Shown here piece by piece: positions 43,824 to 53,073 of a stretch of 64,000 bases of DNA (the first letter of the stretch is position 1; each line of letters begins with the position of its first letter). Both the position numbers and the translations under genes were made by a program. The stretch is from an uncultured Sulfitobacter sp. (GTDB taxonomy: Bacteria > Pseudomonadota > Alphaproteobacteria > Rhodobacterales > Rhodobacteraceae), in NCBI GenBank assembly GCA_913060815.1, contig CAJXSZ010000002.1, positions 248,001 to 312,000 of the forward strand, written 5' to 3'. The notes under the pieces were generated by a model. That model was not told the DNA's origin. It saw only the letters and a program-made list of their open reading frames with translations, and ran no database searches.

Positions 43824-44650
43824 CGCGCAAACCCCTCGATAGACGTGCGCTGTTTGCCAGCGGTGCTGCGGCTGCCTTGCTAGCCGCAACGGGGCTCAGT
43901 GCGGGTACACTGCCACAACGTGGCGGCAAGCTGCGCCTCGCATTGTCGGGTGCAGCGCGCAGTGATGGGTGGCTGTTGGGCAACGGGTTATTCATGCAGG
44001 TCGCCCGCTTGGGTCTGGTCTATGAGACTTTGACCGAGGTGGCCGCCGATGGCACGTTGCGCCCCGAACTTGCAACAAGCTGGACCAGCAGTGCGGATGC
44101 ACGTGTATGGACCTTTGATCTGCGCAGCGGTGTCGCGTTTCACGATGGCACAGCCGTCACGGCTGCCGATGTCGCCTATAGTCTGGCAGGGCTTGGCGCG
44201 GTCGATCAGATCAACGCGAAACGGGTTGCGATCACACTACATCAGCCTGATTCCGCGCTTCCCTTCACGCTCAGCACTGCGGATCATGTTATTCGTCCTG
44301 CCCACGCACCTGACGCTGGAATCGGCTCGGGCCTCTACCGTGTGACGCGTTTCGCAGCGGGTCAGCAGCTGTTGGCAGAACGCGTGAAAACCCATTGGAA
44401 AGATGGGCAGGCAGGTTGGTTCGACTTTGTCGAGCTTGTTTCAATCCCCGCAAGCGATGTGCGCGCCCAAGCTGTGGCCGAGTATCTGGTGGACGGTGCG
44501 GACATTGCTGATGCAGCCGCTCTGACAGGATTTAATGACATCGCTGTCTGGGACGGTCAGGCCGTATCGCGCAGTGTCGCCATGCCTGCCGCATTGGGGC
44601 GTGGTGTATTTGACGATCTGCGCGCACCGCAGCGGTGGTGGGGGGCTTGA
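43820..44650 (+). CDS. Abbreviated family-5 ABC substrate-binding protein
   Basis: The product has a twin-arginine-like signal (RKPLDRRALFASGAAAALL), then the first lobe of an oligopeptide-binding protein: LVYETLTEVAADGTLRPELATSW, WTFDLRSGVAFHDGTAVTAADVAYSL and GSGLYRV. It also ends with DDLRAPQRWWGA, which resembles the normal C-terminus of the family. At 276 aa it is about half the usual length of roughly 500, and the missing part corresponds to the middle and second lobe. No permease or ATPase genes adjoin. It is translationally coupled to pip, so a role in peptide use is inferred. It may also be a decayed copy. Confidence 0.8.
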   Translation: MTRKPLDRRALFASGAAAALLAATGLSAGTLPQRGGKLRLALSGAARSDGWLLGNGLFMQVARLGLVYETLTEVAADGTLRPELATSWTSSADARVWTFDLRSGVAFHDGTAVTAADVAYSLAGLGAVDQINAKRVAITLHQPDSALPFTLSTADHVIRPAHAPDAGIGSGLYRVTRFAAGQQLLAERVKTHWKDGQAGWFDFVELVSIPASDVRAQAVAEYLVDGADIADAAALTGFNDIAVWDGQAVSRSVAMPAALGRGVFDDLRAPQRWWGA

Positions 44651-44729
44651 TGTTCCCGCGTCTCAGGCGTATATGACCTCTAACAGCGCGGCATCGGGGT
44701 CCAAACCCGATACCCACCGAACCTGATAT

Positions 44730-44752
44730 ACGGGCCGCGCGCCCGTTTTTTT
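44730..44752 (+). terminator. Intrinsic terminator between the pip operon and rimP
   Basis: ACGGGC-CGCGC-GCCCGT, a 6-bp stem with a 5-base loop, is followed by seven T residues. It ends the pip operon. Because it lies only 22 bp before rimP it could also act as an attenuator in the rimP-nusA leader. A second hairpin (44693-44711, ATCGGG/CCCGAT) lies just upstream. Confidence 0.8.
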
Positions 44753-44774
44753 GTGCCTGAAGGCCAGTGAGATT

Positions 44775-45353
44775 ATGAACAACGATTTGATTGCAAAAGC
44801 AGCCATGGACCGCCGTTTGGCGGAGATCATCACCCCCGTGATCGAGGATATGGGCTATGAGCTGGTCCGCGTGCGGTTGATGTCGGGCAAGACATCGACG
44901 CTGCAAGTCATGGCGGACAAGCCCGAGGGCGGTATCGAGGTGGATGATTGCGCCAAGATCAGCACCGCCATCGGTGCAGTGCTCGATGTCGAGGATCCGA
45001 TTGTGGACGAATACGCGCTTGAGGTCTCCTCGCCAGGTATCGACCGCCCGCTGACCCGCCTCAAGGATTTCGCGAATTTCGAAGGCTATGAAGCCAAGAT
45101 CGAGACGGACGATATGATCGACGGCCGCCGCCGCTTTAAGGGCGAGTTGGCAGGCGTTGAAGGAAATGAGGTTTTGATCAACATCGAAGAAGGCACCGTA
45201 GGCCTACAATTCGAATGGCTGTCAGATGCCAAGCTTGTCCTGACAGACGAGCTGATCAAGGAAATGCTGCGCCAGCGCAAAGCGGCAGGCGCAATCGACG
45301 AAGACCAATTTGATGAAGTGCAGACACATATGTCTGACGAGGGAGAAGACTAA
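44775..45353 (+). CDS. rimP: Ribosome maturation factor RimP
   Basis: RimP assists 30S assembly. The 192-aa product has the two-domain form with [17 protein letters not shown], and [13 protein letters not shown]. The ATG at 44775 is used instead of the upstream TTG/ATG at 44751. Its stop overlaps the nusA ATG by one base, leading the conserved rimP-nusA-ylxR-infB operon. Confidence 0.96.
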   Translation: MNNDLIAKAAMDRRLAEIITPVIEDMGYELVRVRLMSGKTSTLQVMADKPEGGIEVDDCAKISTAIGAVLDVEDPIVDEYALEVSSPGIDRPLTRLKDFANFEGYEAKIETDDMIDGRRRFKGELAGVEGNEVLINIEEGTVGLQFEWLSDAKLVLTDELIKEMLRQRKAAGAIDEDQFDEVQTHMSDEGED

Positions 45354-46963
45354 TGGCCATTACATCCGCAAACCAGCTTGAGCTTTTGCAAACTGCCGAA
45401 GCTGTTGCCCGTGAAAAGATGATCGATCCCGCGCTGGTGATCGAGGCGATGGAAGAGAGCCTCGCGCGTGCGGCCAAGTCACGCTATGGCGCGGAAATGG
45501 ACATCCGCGTGGAGATTGACCGCAAGACAGGTCGCGCGACATTCACACGTGTGCGCACGGTTGTGGCCGACGAGGAGCTTGAGAACTATCAGGCCGAATT
45601 CACCGTTGAGCAGGCCAAACAGTACATGGATGCGCCAGAGATCGGCCAGCAGTTGATCGAGGAAGTGCCCCCAGTTGAGATGGGCCGCATCGCCGCGCAA
45701 TCGGCCAAGCAGGTTATTCTGCAGAAGGTCCGAGAAGCCGAACGTGACCGCCAGTACGAAGAGTTCAAAGACCGCGCCGGCACGATCATTAACGGTCTGG
45801 TCAAGCGTGAAGAGTACGGCAACGTGATCGTCGATGTGGGTGCGGGCGAAGCAATCCTGCGCCGCAACGAGAAGATTGGCCGCGAATCGTACCGCCCGAA
45901 CGACCGCATCCGCGTCTACATCAAGGACGTGCGTCGCGAGCAGCGGGGCCCGCAAATTTTCCTCAGCCGCACAGCGCCCGAATTCATGGCCGAGCTCTTC
46001 AAGATGGAAGTGCCCGAGATTTATGACGGTATCATCGAGATCAAGGCAGTGGCCCGTGATCCCGGTTCGCGTGCCAAGATTGCTGTGATCAGCTACGATG
46101 GCTCCATTGATCCCGTAGGTGCCTGTGTTGGTATGCGCGGCTCCCGCGTGCAGGCCGTCGTGAACGAGCTTCAGGGTGAGAAGATCGACATCATCCCGTG
46201 GAACGAGGACACACCGACCTTCCTTGTGAACGCATTGCAGCCTGCGGAAGTGTCCAAGGTTGTTCTGGATGAAGAAGCTGGTAAGATTGAAGTTGTCGTT
46301 CCTGAAGAGCAGTTGTCCCTTGCGATTGGTCGCCGTGGCCAGAATGTGCGCTTGGCGTCGCAGTTGACCAACCTCGACATCGACATCATGACAGAAGAGC
46401 AGGAATCAGAGCGCCGTCAGGCCGAGTTTGAACTGCGCACCAAACTGTTCATGGACAATCTTGATCTGGACGAATTCTTCGCCCAGCTGCTGGTGGCCGA
46501 AGGCTTCACCAACCTTGAAGAGGTGGCATACGTCGAGATTGACGAGCTGCTTGTCATCGACGGTGTGGATGAAGCGACCGCAGGCGAATTGCAGGCCCGC
46601 GCCCGTGACGTGCTTGAGGCTCAGAACAAGGCCGCACTCGATGCAGCCCGTGCGCTGGGCGCCGAAGACAGCCTTATCAACTTTGAGGGCCTGACCCCGC
46701 CAATGATCGAAGCGCTGGCAAAGGACGACGTTAAAACGCTGGAAGATTTCGCAACCTGTGCGGATTGGGAACTAGCGGGTGGCTGGACCACTGAAAATGG
46801 CGAGCGTATCAAGGATGACGGCACGCTTGAGCCTTTCGAGATGACGCTGGAAGAGGCGCAGGACCTCATCATGACAGCGCGTGTAATGTTGGGTTGGGTT
46901 GACCCGGCCGAGCTTGAGGCGGATGTCGAAGAGACAGACGCTGATGAGGAGGCCGAGGCCTGA
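45353..46963 (+). CDS. nusA: Transcription elongation/termination factor NusA
   Basis: NusA binds RNA polymerase and modulates pausing and antitermination. The 536-aa product has the N-terminal polymerase-binding domain, an S1 domain (GNVIVDVGAGEAILRRNEKI), two KH domains with GSRAKIAV and GRRGQNVRLASQL, and C-terminal acidic helix-hairpin repeats (to EEAEA). It sits second in the operon. Confidence 0.97.
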   Translation: MAITSANQLELLQTAEAVAREKMIDPALVIEAMEESLARAAKSRYGAEMDIRVEIDRKTGRATFTRVRTVVADEELENYQAEFTVEQAKQYMDAPEIGQQLIEEVPPVEMGRIAAQSAKQVILQKVREAERDRQYEEFKDRAGTIINGLVKREEYGNVIVDVGAGEAILRRNEKIGRESYRPNDRIRVYIKDVRREQRGPQIFLSRTAPEFMAELFKMEVPEIYDGIIEIKAVARDPGSRAKIAVISYDGSIDPVGACVGMRGSRVQAVVNELQGEKIDIIPWNEDTPTFLVNALQPAEVSKVVLDEEAGKIEVVVPEEQLSLAIGRRGQNVRLASQLTNLDIDIMTEEQESERRQAEFELRTKLFMDNLDLDEFFAQLLVAEGFTNLEEVAYVEIDELLVIDGVDEATAGELQARARDVLEAQNKAALDAARALGAEDSLINFEGLTPPMIEALAKDDVKTLEDFATCADWELAGGWTTENGERIKDDGTLEPFEMTLEEAQDLIMTARVMLGWVDPAELEADVEETDADEEAEA

Positions 46964-46986
46964 TCGCAGGCCTCGGGAGAACCGGT

Positions 46987-47607
46987 ATGGGACGCGGTGG
47001 CGCATCCAAGGATCGTGAGAGCGGGGCAGAGCGTAAGTGCCTCGCCACAGGCGAAGTGCAACCAAAGTACCGTATGGTGCGTTTCGTTGTAGGTCCTGAG
47101 GGTCAGGTGTTTGCCGATGTGATGGGCAAATTGCCGGGCCGCGGCATGTGGGTGAGTGCGGATCGCGCCGCTCTGAAGCAGGCCGTGAAAAAGGGCGTCT
47201 TCTCGCGCGCGGCCAAGCAAGCGGTAAAGACGCCTGATGACTTGGTGGCCGAAGTTGAAAAGCAATTGGCCCGCCGCGTGGTAGATTTGATCTCGATGCA
47301 GCGCAAAGCGGGTAAAGCCGTGGCAGGCTACGAAAAGGTCAAGACGTGGCTGCAAACGGAAGAAGCCTTGGTCCTGATCCAAGCCGTGGATGGATCGGGC
47401 CGCGGCAAATCGAAACTGAGCACGCCGCATTACGGCCATTACATTGGTTGTTTGACGGCGGATGAACTTGGGTTGGCGTTTGGACGCCAAACTGTGATAC
47501 ATGGGGCGCTCGCCTCTGGTGGACTCACTCTGCGTGTTGTAGAGGAAGCCCATAGGTTGAACGGCGTGCGACAAAACGAGGCTGGTAGCGACCAGCCGAA
47601 AGGATAG
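46987..47607 (+). CDS. YlxR/DUF448 RNA-binding protein with C-terminal L7Ae-like domain
   Basis: The 206-aa product has the N-terminal YlxR motif (ERKCLATGEVQPKYRMVRFV and GRGMWVS) and a C-terminal region resembling the L7Ae/L30e-type fold (LISMQRKAGKAVAGYEKVKTWLQ). Alphaproteobacterial YlxR proteins are usually this longer two-domain form. It is thought to bind RNA or RNase P, with uncertain function. It is encoded between nusA and infB, its usual site. Confidence 0.88.
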   Translation: MGRGGASKDRESGAERKCLATGEVQPKYRMVRFVVGPEGQVFADVMGKLPGRGMWVSADRAALKQAVKKGVFSRAAKQAVKTPDDLVAEVEKQLARRVVDLISMQRKAGKAVAGYEKVKTWLQTEEALVLIQAVDGSGRGKSKLSTPHYGHYIGCLTADELGLAFGRQTVIHGALASGGLTLRVVEEAHRLNGVRQNEAGSDQPKG

Positions 47608-47616
47608 ACGAGCTAG

Positions 47617-50091
47617 ATGAGCGATAATGACGGCAGAAAAACACTGGGCCTTGGTGGCTCACGTCCCAGCAACGTAAAGCAAAGCTTTAGCCACGGGCGG
47701 ACGAAGAATGTAGTCGTGGAGACCAAGCGCAAGCGCGTTGTGGTGCCAAAGCCTGGTGGGCAAAAGCCAACCGGCCCGGGTGCGGGCCCTGTAGGCGATC
47801 CGTCCAAGCGCCCTGCGGGGATCACGGATTCGGAAATGGATCGTCGCTTGAAGGCGGTTCAGGCTGCCAAAGCGCGCGAAGTCGAAGAAGCGGCCAAGCG
47901 TGAAGCGGAAGAAAAAGCACGCGCTGAAGAGCGCGAACGCCGCCGCGCCGAGATTGAAGCCAAAGAGGCAGAGGATCGTCAGCGCGAGGAAAGCCTCAAA
48001 GCGAAGGCCGAGGATGAAGCGCGCGCCAAGCGTGAGGCGGAAGCCGCCGCACAAGCGGCAGCAGCCGCGCCTGCAAGTGCACCTGCGGCTGCGCGTCCAA
48101 CGCCAAACAAGGCCGCTCCTGCTGCCACGCCGCGTAAAACGGACCGTGACCGCGAGGAAACGAACAAGAAGAACCGTCAGGACGATGATCGTCGTTCAGG
48201 TAAGCTGACAGTTAATCAGGCGCTTCGCGGTGGCGAAGGTGGCCGTCAACGGTCCATGGCGCAGATGAAGCGCAAGCAGGACCGCGCCCGCGCCAAGGCG
48301 ATGGGCGGAAATGTAGAGCGCGAAAAGATTATTCGTGACGTGCAGTTGCCTCCGGCGATTGTCGTGTCCGAATTGGCTGCGCGTATGGCCGAGAAGACTG
48401 GTGCTGTTGTAAAAGCGCTGATGCAGAACGGCATGATGGTCACGCAGAACGAGACGATTGATGCAGACACAGCCGAGCTGATCATCGAAGAGTTCGGCCA
48501 CAAGGTTGTCCGTGTTTCCGACGCGGATGTCGAAGACGTGATCAAGGTCGAAGTTGATGACGAATCCGATCTGCAAGGTCGTCCTCCTGTGATCACCATC
48601 ATGGGCCACGTTGACCACGGTAAGACATCGTTGCTTGATGCCATTCGCCACGCCAAAGTTGTGGCTGGCGAAGCGGGCGGTATTACCCAGCACATCGGCG
48701 CCTATCAGGTTACAACCGATGGCGGTCAGGTGTTGTCGTTCCTCGACACTCCAGGTCACGCGGCCTTTACCTCAATGCGCTCACGCGGTGCGCAGGTAAC
48801 GGACATTGTAGTTCTGGTTGTTGCGGCAGATGACGCCGTGATGCCGCAGACCATTGAGGCGATCGCCCACGCAAAGGCGGCCGAGGTCCCGATGATTGTC
48901 GCGATCAACAAGATCGACAAGCCCGCCGCCGATCCCGACAAAGTGCGTGCAGCCCTGCTGCAACACGAAGTCATCGTCGAGAAAATGTCAGGCGACGTTC
49001 AGGATGTTGAAGTCTCTGCTATCACAGGTCAGGGTCTTGATGAGTTGCTCGAAGCAATCGCGCTTCAGTCCGAAATTCTGGAACTGAAAGCCAATCCCGA
49101 CCGCGCTGCTATTGGTGCCGTGATCGAGGCAAAGCTGGACGTAGGCCGTGGTCCCGTCGCGACGGTTCTGGTTCAGAACGGCACGCTGCGTCAGGGCGAT
49201 ATCTTTGTTGTGGGTGAGCAGTACGGTAAGGTCCGCGCGCTCATCGACGACCAGGGTAACCGGATCAAAGAGGCAGGCCCATCGGTTCCTGTAGAGGTTC
49301 TTGGCCTGAATGGTACGCCGGAAGCGGGTGACGTGCTTAACGTGACTGAAACAGAAGCGCAGGCACGCGAGATTGCGGAATACCGTGAGAACGCAGCCAA
49401 GGATAAGCGCGCTGCTGCTGGTGCGGCGACAACCCTCGATCAGCTGATGGCAAATGCCAAAGCAGACGAGAACGTTTCCGAGCTGCCTATTCTGGTCAAA
49501 GCGGACGTGCAGGGTTCTGCCGAAGCGATTGTTCAGGCAATGGAGAAGATCGGCAACGACGAGGTCCGCGTACGCGTGCTTCACTCTGGCGTTGGCGCGA
49601 TCACCGAGACTGATGTCGGCCTTGCCGAAGCGTCTGGCGCGCCGATCATGGGCTTTAACGTCCGTGCCAATGCCTCAGCGCGAAACACCGCCAACCAGAA
49701 AGGTGTCGAGATTCGTTACTACTCGGTCATCTACGATCTGGTTGATGATGTGAAAGCAGCAGCCTCTGGCCTGCTCAGCGATGAGATCAAAGAGACCTTT
49801 ATCGGCTATGCGTCGATCAAGGAGGTCTTCAAGGTCACGGGCGTTGGTAAAGTGGCTGGCTGTCTGGTCACCGAAGGTGTGGCACGCCGCTCCGCCGGTG
49901 TTCGTTTGCTGCGTGATAACGTGGTCATTCACGAAGGCACACTCAAGACGCTCAAGCGCTTCAAGGACGAGGTGCCAGAGGTCCAGTCTGGTCAGGAATG
50001 TGGTATGGCCTTCGAGAACTACGAAGACATCCGTCCTGATGATGTGATCGAAATCTTTACCCGCGAAGAAGTGACTCGCACACTTAGCTAA
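47617..50091 (+). CDS. infB: Translation initiation factor IF-2
   Basis: IF-2 is the GTPase that brings initiator tRNA to the ribosome. The 824-aa product has a long charged, repetitive N-terminal region (about 80-220: Ala, Glu, Arg and Lys rich), then GTPase motifs [20 protein letters not shown] and NKIDKP, and C-terminal beta-barrel domains. It ends the operon and is followed by a strong terminator at 50110. Confidence 0.97.
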   Translation: MSDNDGRKTLGLGGSRPSNVKQSFSHGRTKNVVVETKRKRVVVPKPGGQKPTGPGAGPVGDPSKRPAGITDSEMDRRLKAVQAAKAREVEEAAKREAEEKARAEERERRRAEIEAKEAEDRQREESLKAKAEDEARAKREAEAAAQAAAAAPASAPAAARPTPNKAAPAATPRKTDRDREETNKKNRQDDDRRSGKLTVNQALRGGEGGRQRSMAQMKRKQDRARAKAMGGNVEREKIIRDVQLPPAIVVSELAARMAEKTGAVVKALMQNGMMVTQNETIDADTAELIIEEFGHKVVRVSDADVEDVIKVEVDDESDLQGRPPVITIMGHVDHGKTSLLDAIRHAKVVAGEAGGITQHIGAYQVTTDGGQVLSFLDTPGHAAFTSMRSRGAQVTDIVVLVVAADDAVMPQTIEAIAHAKAAEVPMIVAINKIDKPAADPDKVRAALLQHEVIVEKMSGDVQDVEVSAITGQGLDELLEAIALQSEILELKANPDRAAIGAVIEAKLDVGRGPVATVLVQNGTLRQGDIFVVGEQYGKVRALIDDQGNRIKEAGPSVPVEVLGLNGTPEAGDVLNVTETEAQAREIAEYRENAAKDKRAAAGAATTLDQLMANAKADENVSELPILVKADVQGSAEAIVQAMEKIGNDEVRVRVLHSGVGAITETDVGLAEASGAPIMGFNVRANASARNTANQKGVEIRYYSVIYDLVDDVKAAASGLLSDEIKETFIGYASIKEVFKVTGVGKVAGCLVTEGVARRSAGVRLLRDNVVIHEGTLKTLKRFKDEVPEVQSGQECGMAFENYEDIRPDDVIEIFTREEVTRTLS

Positions 50092-50109
50092 GGCTGAGGC
50101 GATAAAAAC

Positions 50110-50145
50110 AAAAAAGGGACGGTGCATCACACCGTCCCTTTTTCT
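50110..50145. terminator. Strong terminator of rimP-nusA-ylxR-infB
   Basis: GGGACGGTG-CATCA-CACCGTCCC, a perfect 9-bp stem, is flanked by a run of A residues on the left and TTTTT on the right. It can end the infB transcript and also the leftward 43-aa gene, whose stop is 19 bp away. Confidence 0.92.
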
Positions 50146-50163
50146 ATTTTAATTCAGTACTAA

Positions 50164-50295
50164 TCAGTTCTTGGTAACAGGAACACCTGAGTAAACAGTG
50201 TTGTCGACCTGAACTGCAATGCGACCATCCGGCATAGACCGAACAAAAGTCCCTTGAACGGAGACACAACTCCCGAGTGTAATTGTACGCAGCAT
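50164..50295 (-). CDS. Small protein, function unknown (43 aa)
   Basis: On the minus strand an ATG at 50295 preceded by GGGAGG with six bases of spacing opens a 43-aa frame ending at a TGA. The product begins MLRTITLGSCVSVQG, has a middle with RSMPDGRIAVQVDN and ends in a short polar tail. It has no signal peptide or transmembrane segment. The good ribosome-binding site and the terminator just beyond its stop argue for a true gene. I do not recognise a function. Confidence 0.6.
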   Translation of the reverse strand: MLRTITLGSCVSVQGTFVRSMPDGRIAVQVDNTVYSGVPVTKN

Positions 50296-50413
50296 TTCAA
50301 TCCTCCCCAGTTTGAAACTGACCCTAATCTACAATCAATTGTTCGTGAATCCAGCACAATCGTAAGTAGATACTGCTAAATGCCTCAAAATCTCGAAACT
50401 AAATGAGCTAAAA

Positions 50414-50812
50414 TTACAGCCAATCGCGCAGAACAGAGATAAGTGGAACATCAGCCGCAGGCATGGGAAAGTCGCGCATTTCCGATGGTTTCGCCCATTT
50501 CAGCACCTGCCCCTCGCGTCCCCGTGGCGTGCCTTCCCATTTGCGGCAGGCAAAAAGCGGCATCAAAAGGTGGAAATCATCATAGCTGTGGCTCGCAAAG
50601 GTCAGCGGTGCAAGACAGGAGGCCCATGTGTCGATTCCGAGCTCTTCCTGAAGTTCGCGGATCAGTGCGGCCTCTGGCGATTCGCCACTCTCGACCTTAC
50701 CACCAGGAAATTCCCACAGGCCTGCCATGGATTTTCCCTCTGGCCGTTGTGCAAGCAGGACACGCCCGTCCACGTCAATCAGAGCGACAGCCGATACCAG
50801 CACAACCTTCAC
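50414..50812 (-). CDS. mutT: 8-oxo-dGTP diphosphatase MutT
   Basis: MutT removes oxidised guanine nucleotides. The product is 132 aa if the GTG at 50812 is used. This start overlaps the argJ stop (GTGA) and gives KVVLVSAVALID, the family N-terminus. The Nudix box GGKVESGESPEAALIRELQE with ELGI is complete. It ends the PPIase-argJ-mutT operon. Confidence 0.92.
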   Translation of the reverse strand: MKVVLVSAVALIDVDGRVLLAQRPEGKSMAGLWEFPGGKVESGESPEAALIRELQEELGIDTWASCLAPLTFASHSYDDFHLLMPLFACRKWEGTPRGREGQVLKWAKPSEMRDFPMPAADVPLISVLRDWL

Positions 50813-52035
50813 GAGCGGTAATCCGCGTTGATAGAGATATAGCCGTGTGTCAGATCGCACGTCCAAACGGTGGCTGTGCCGCTGCCTATCCCGATATCAA
50901 CACCGATGACGATGTCCGTGCCCTTCATGTGGGCGGCTGCGGCGTCTTCCGAGTAGTCTGCGCTCCGCCAACCATCTTTTGCCACCTCGACATCGCCGAA
51001 ACGGATGCTCAAGCGGTCACGATCTGCTGTGGCACCAGATTTGCCCACGGCCATGACAACCCGCCCCCAATTTGGGTCCTCACCCGCGACTGCGGTCTTG
51101 ATAAGCGGTGAGTTCGCAATCGCCATCGCGTGTTGCTTTGCCTCTGCGTCCGTTGCGGCCCCTGTCACGATAACCTCGACGAATTTGGTCGCACCTTCAC
51201 CGTCACGCACTACCTGATGGGCGAGATCGAGCATGACGCCGTGCAAGGCATCTGCGAATGCATCCTGCCCCTCTACATTTACACCGCTCGCTCCTGTTGC
51301 GGCCACAATCAGGCTGTCGGAGGTGGAGGTGTCGCTGTCCACGGTGATGCAGTTGAATGTCTGCGCATTGCTCTTACTGACCAACGACTGCAAAGCATCT
51401 TGCCCGATCAGCGCATCGGTAAAGATATAGACCAGCATCGTGGCCATATCGGGTGCTATCATACCCGACCCTTTTGCAATCCCCGCAATAGAGACGGTTT
51501 CGCCGTCAATCTCCACCGATGCGGATGCCCCCTTCGGGAAGGTATCGGTTGTCATGATTGCCTTTGCGGCGTCCGCGATGCCCGCAGGTGATGTAGTGTT
51601 TGAAAGTGTATCAAGCACTGCAGTGATGCGCGCATGGGGAAGAGGCTCCCCGATCACGCCTGTTGAGGACGTAAATACGCGCTCTTGCAGCGTTCCACAG
51701 GCTTGCGCCGTAGCAGCAGTAATCGCCTCCACCGACTCAACGCCGCCCTTGCCCGTGAACGCATTTGAATTGCCCGAATTCACAACGATCGCAGCTGTGC
51801 CACTGCTGGCCTTGCCCAGCTTTGCCTGACAATCCAGCACGGAGGCCGAGCGAGTGGATGAGCGCGTGAACGCCCCCGCCACAACTGTTCCAGCGGTAAG
51901 TGTGGCAAGCATCACATCGGTACGACCCTGATATTTCACCCCCGCCGCCGCTGTGGCAAACGCCACACCATCGATAACGGGCAGATCAGGAAAAGCGGCA
52001 GGAGCCAGCGGGGAGACGTCTGTGATGCTTGCCAT
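50809..52035 (-). CDS. argJ: Bifunctional glutamate N-acetyltransferase/N-acetylglutamate synthase ArgJ
   Basis: ArgJ recycles acetyl groups in arginine synthesis. The 408-aa proenzyme has the self-cleavage motif DMATMLVYIFTDA, where the threonine becomes the N-terminal nucleophile, and the upstream KGSGMI. It lies nine bases after the PPIase gene and overlaps mutT by four bases. Confidence 0.96.
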   Translation of the reverse strand: MASITDVSPLAPAAFPDLPVIDGVAFATAAAGVKYQGRTDVMLATLTAGTVVAGAFTRSSTRSASVLDCQAKLGKASSGTAAIVVNSGNSNAFTGKGGVESVEAITAATAQACGTLQERVFTSSTGVIGEPLPHARITAVLDTLSNTTSPAGIADAAKAIMTTDTFPKGASASVEIDGETVSIAGIAKGSGMIAPDMATMLVYIFTDALIGQDALQSLVSKSNAQTFNCITVDSDTSTSDSLIVAATGASGVNVEGQDAFADALHGVMLDLAHQVVRDGEGATKFVEVIVTGAATDAEAKQHAMAIANSPLIKTAVAGEDPNWGRVVMAVGKSGATADRDRLSIRFGDVEVAKDGWRSADYSEDAAAAHMKGTDIVIGVDIGIGSGTATVWTCDLTHGYISINADYRS

Positions 52036-52043
52036 GGTGTTGC

Positions 52044-52898
52044 TTATTCCAGAACTGTTGTTTGCTTGATGACTTCGGGCGCGATGCCCTCGGCTCCGCT
52101 ACGGTCCACGTCTGCGGCGGCGGTCACGGCCTCAATCTCGGATTGCACACGGATCTGGCGCAGCTGCAGCTCGATCTGTTCGCGTACTTCCTCAAGGGCG
52201 GGAGCATCCTGAATGCGGCTTTCGTTGAGTGTGATGATGTGCCAGCCGAACTGGGTCTTCACAGGCGCTGATACCGCGCCAACTTCCAGATCAACAACAG
52301 CTTGTTCGAACTCGGGCACCATAGCCCCGGTACCGAACCACCCCAGCTGCCCGCCATTGGGGCCCGATGGGCCAGTGGATTTTTCGCGTGCGACTTCAGC
52401 GAAATCAGCGCCACCTTCGATTTCTTCAATCACGGCCAAAGCGGCTTCTTCCGTCTCAACAAGGATGTGGGAAGCGTTATATTCTGTCTCTTGTTCAGCA
52501 TTGCCATAGTCGGTCTCATAAGCGGCCTGAACATCAGCTTCATCCAGCGGCTCTTCCATGAGCTGGTTTATCGCCTCACCTGCGGTGAGCGAACGGCGCT
52601 CGTTCTCGAGCTGGAGGTCGATGCGGGGGGGCAACTCGCCGTCGAACTGTTGCTGCAATGCGCTTTGCTGCACCAACTGGTCGAGGATACCTTGAAACAA
52701 TACGTCATCGGGCAGACCCTGATACTGTTCCGGCAGGCTGGCCCAGGCAACAATCATGTGCCCCACGGTGATTTCCGTATCGCCAACGGTGGCCACAACC
52801 GTGGATGGATCGGCGGTTACCGTGTCCTGTGCCGCGGCAGGCAGCGCAAGCGCCGCAACAAATGCCAGCGGGGCCAGAAAAGTGAGTCGTTTTTGCAT
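52044..52898 (-). CDS. Exported parvulin-type peptidyl-prolyl isomerase
   Basis: The 284-aa product has a signal peptide ending AAAQ near residue 24, a helical chaperone-like N-terminal part (EAINQLM) and a parvulin domain with ASHILVETEEAA, GGADFAEVAREKS and FGWHIITLNE. It probably helps outer-membrane protein folding in the periplasm, similar to PpiC/SurA-type proteins. It heads the leftward PPIase-argJ-mutT operon and is divergent from secA. Confidence 0.92.
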   Translation of the reverse strand: MQKRLTFLAPLAFVAALALPAAAQDTVTADPSTVVATVGDTEITVGHMIVAWASLPEQYQGLPDDVLFQGILDQLVQQSALQQQFDGELPPRIDLQLENERRSLTAGEAINQLMEEPLDEADVQAAYETDYGNAEQETEYNASHILVETEEAALAVIEEIEGGADFAEVAREKSTGPSGPNGGQLGWFGTGAMVPEFEQAVVDLEVGAVSAPVKTQFGWHIITLNESRIQDAPALEEVREQIELQLRQIRVQSEIEAVTAAADVDRSGAEGIAPEVIKQTTVLE

Positions 52899-53073
52899 GG
52901 ATCATCCTATCATCACGGCGGTTTGGGGCCGGTTACATTGACACGCTATAGGGCGGCCCTTACATCGCTACTGAACGTGGCGCGAGCAGCCCTTCTCCCC
53001 TTCTATTTATGGACTGGGTGTTTGCGGGGCAAGCAGATCGCGCGAATGAATTTAAACTTCGGCTGGAGATCGC

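Noticed and set aside
44685-44725. A possible tRNA: the hairpin ATCGGG-GTCCAAA-CCCGAT has a 7-base loop like a T arm
   Set aside because: The loop lacks the TTC-R-A pattern, no CCA or matching acceptor stem is found, and no anticodon arm lies upstream. It is treated as part of the rimP leader.
47890-48130. Repetitive Ala/Glu/Arg/Lys coding sequence in infB that looks like a tandem repeat
   Set aside because: This is the normal low-complexity N-terminal region of alphaproteobacterial IF-2 rather than a DNA repeat element.
50160-50357. A 65-codon minus-strand frame overlapping the 43-aa gene
   Set aside because: It is out of frame with the GGGAGG-led ATG at 50295, has no ribosome-binding site of its own and shows an unnatural Cys/Gly/Leu mixture.
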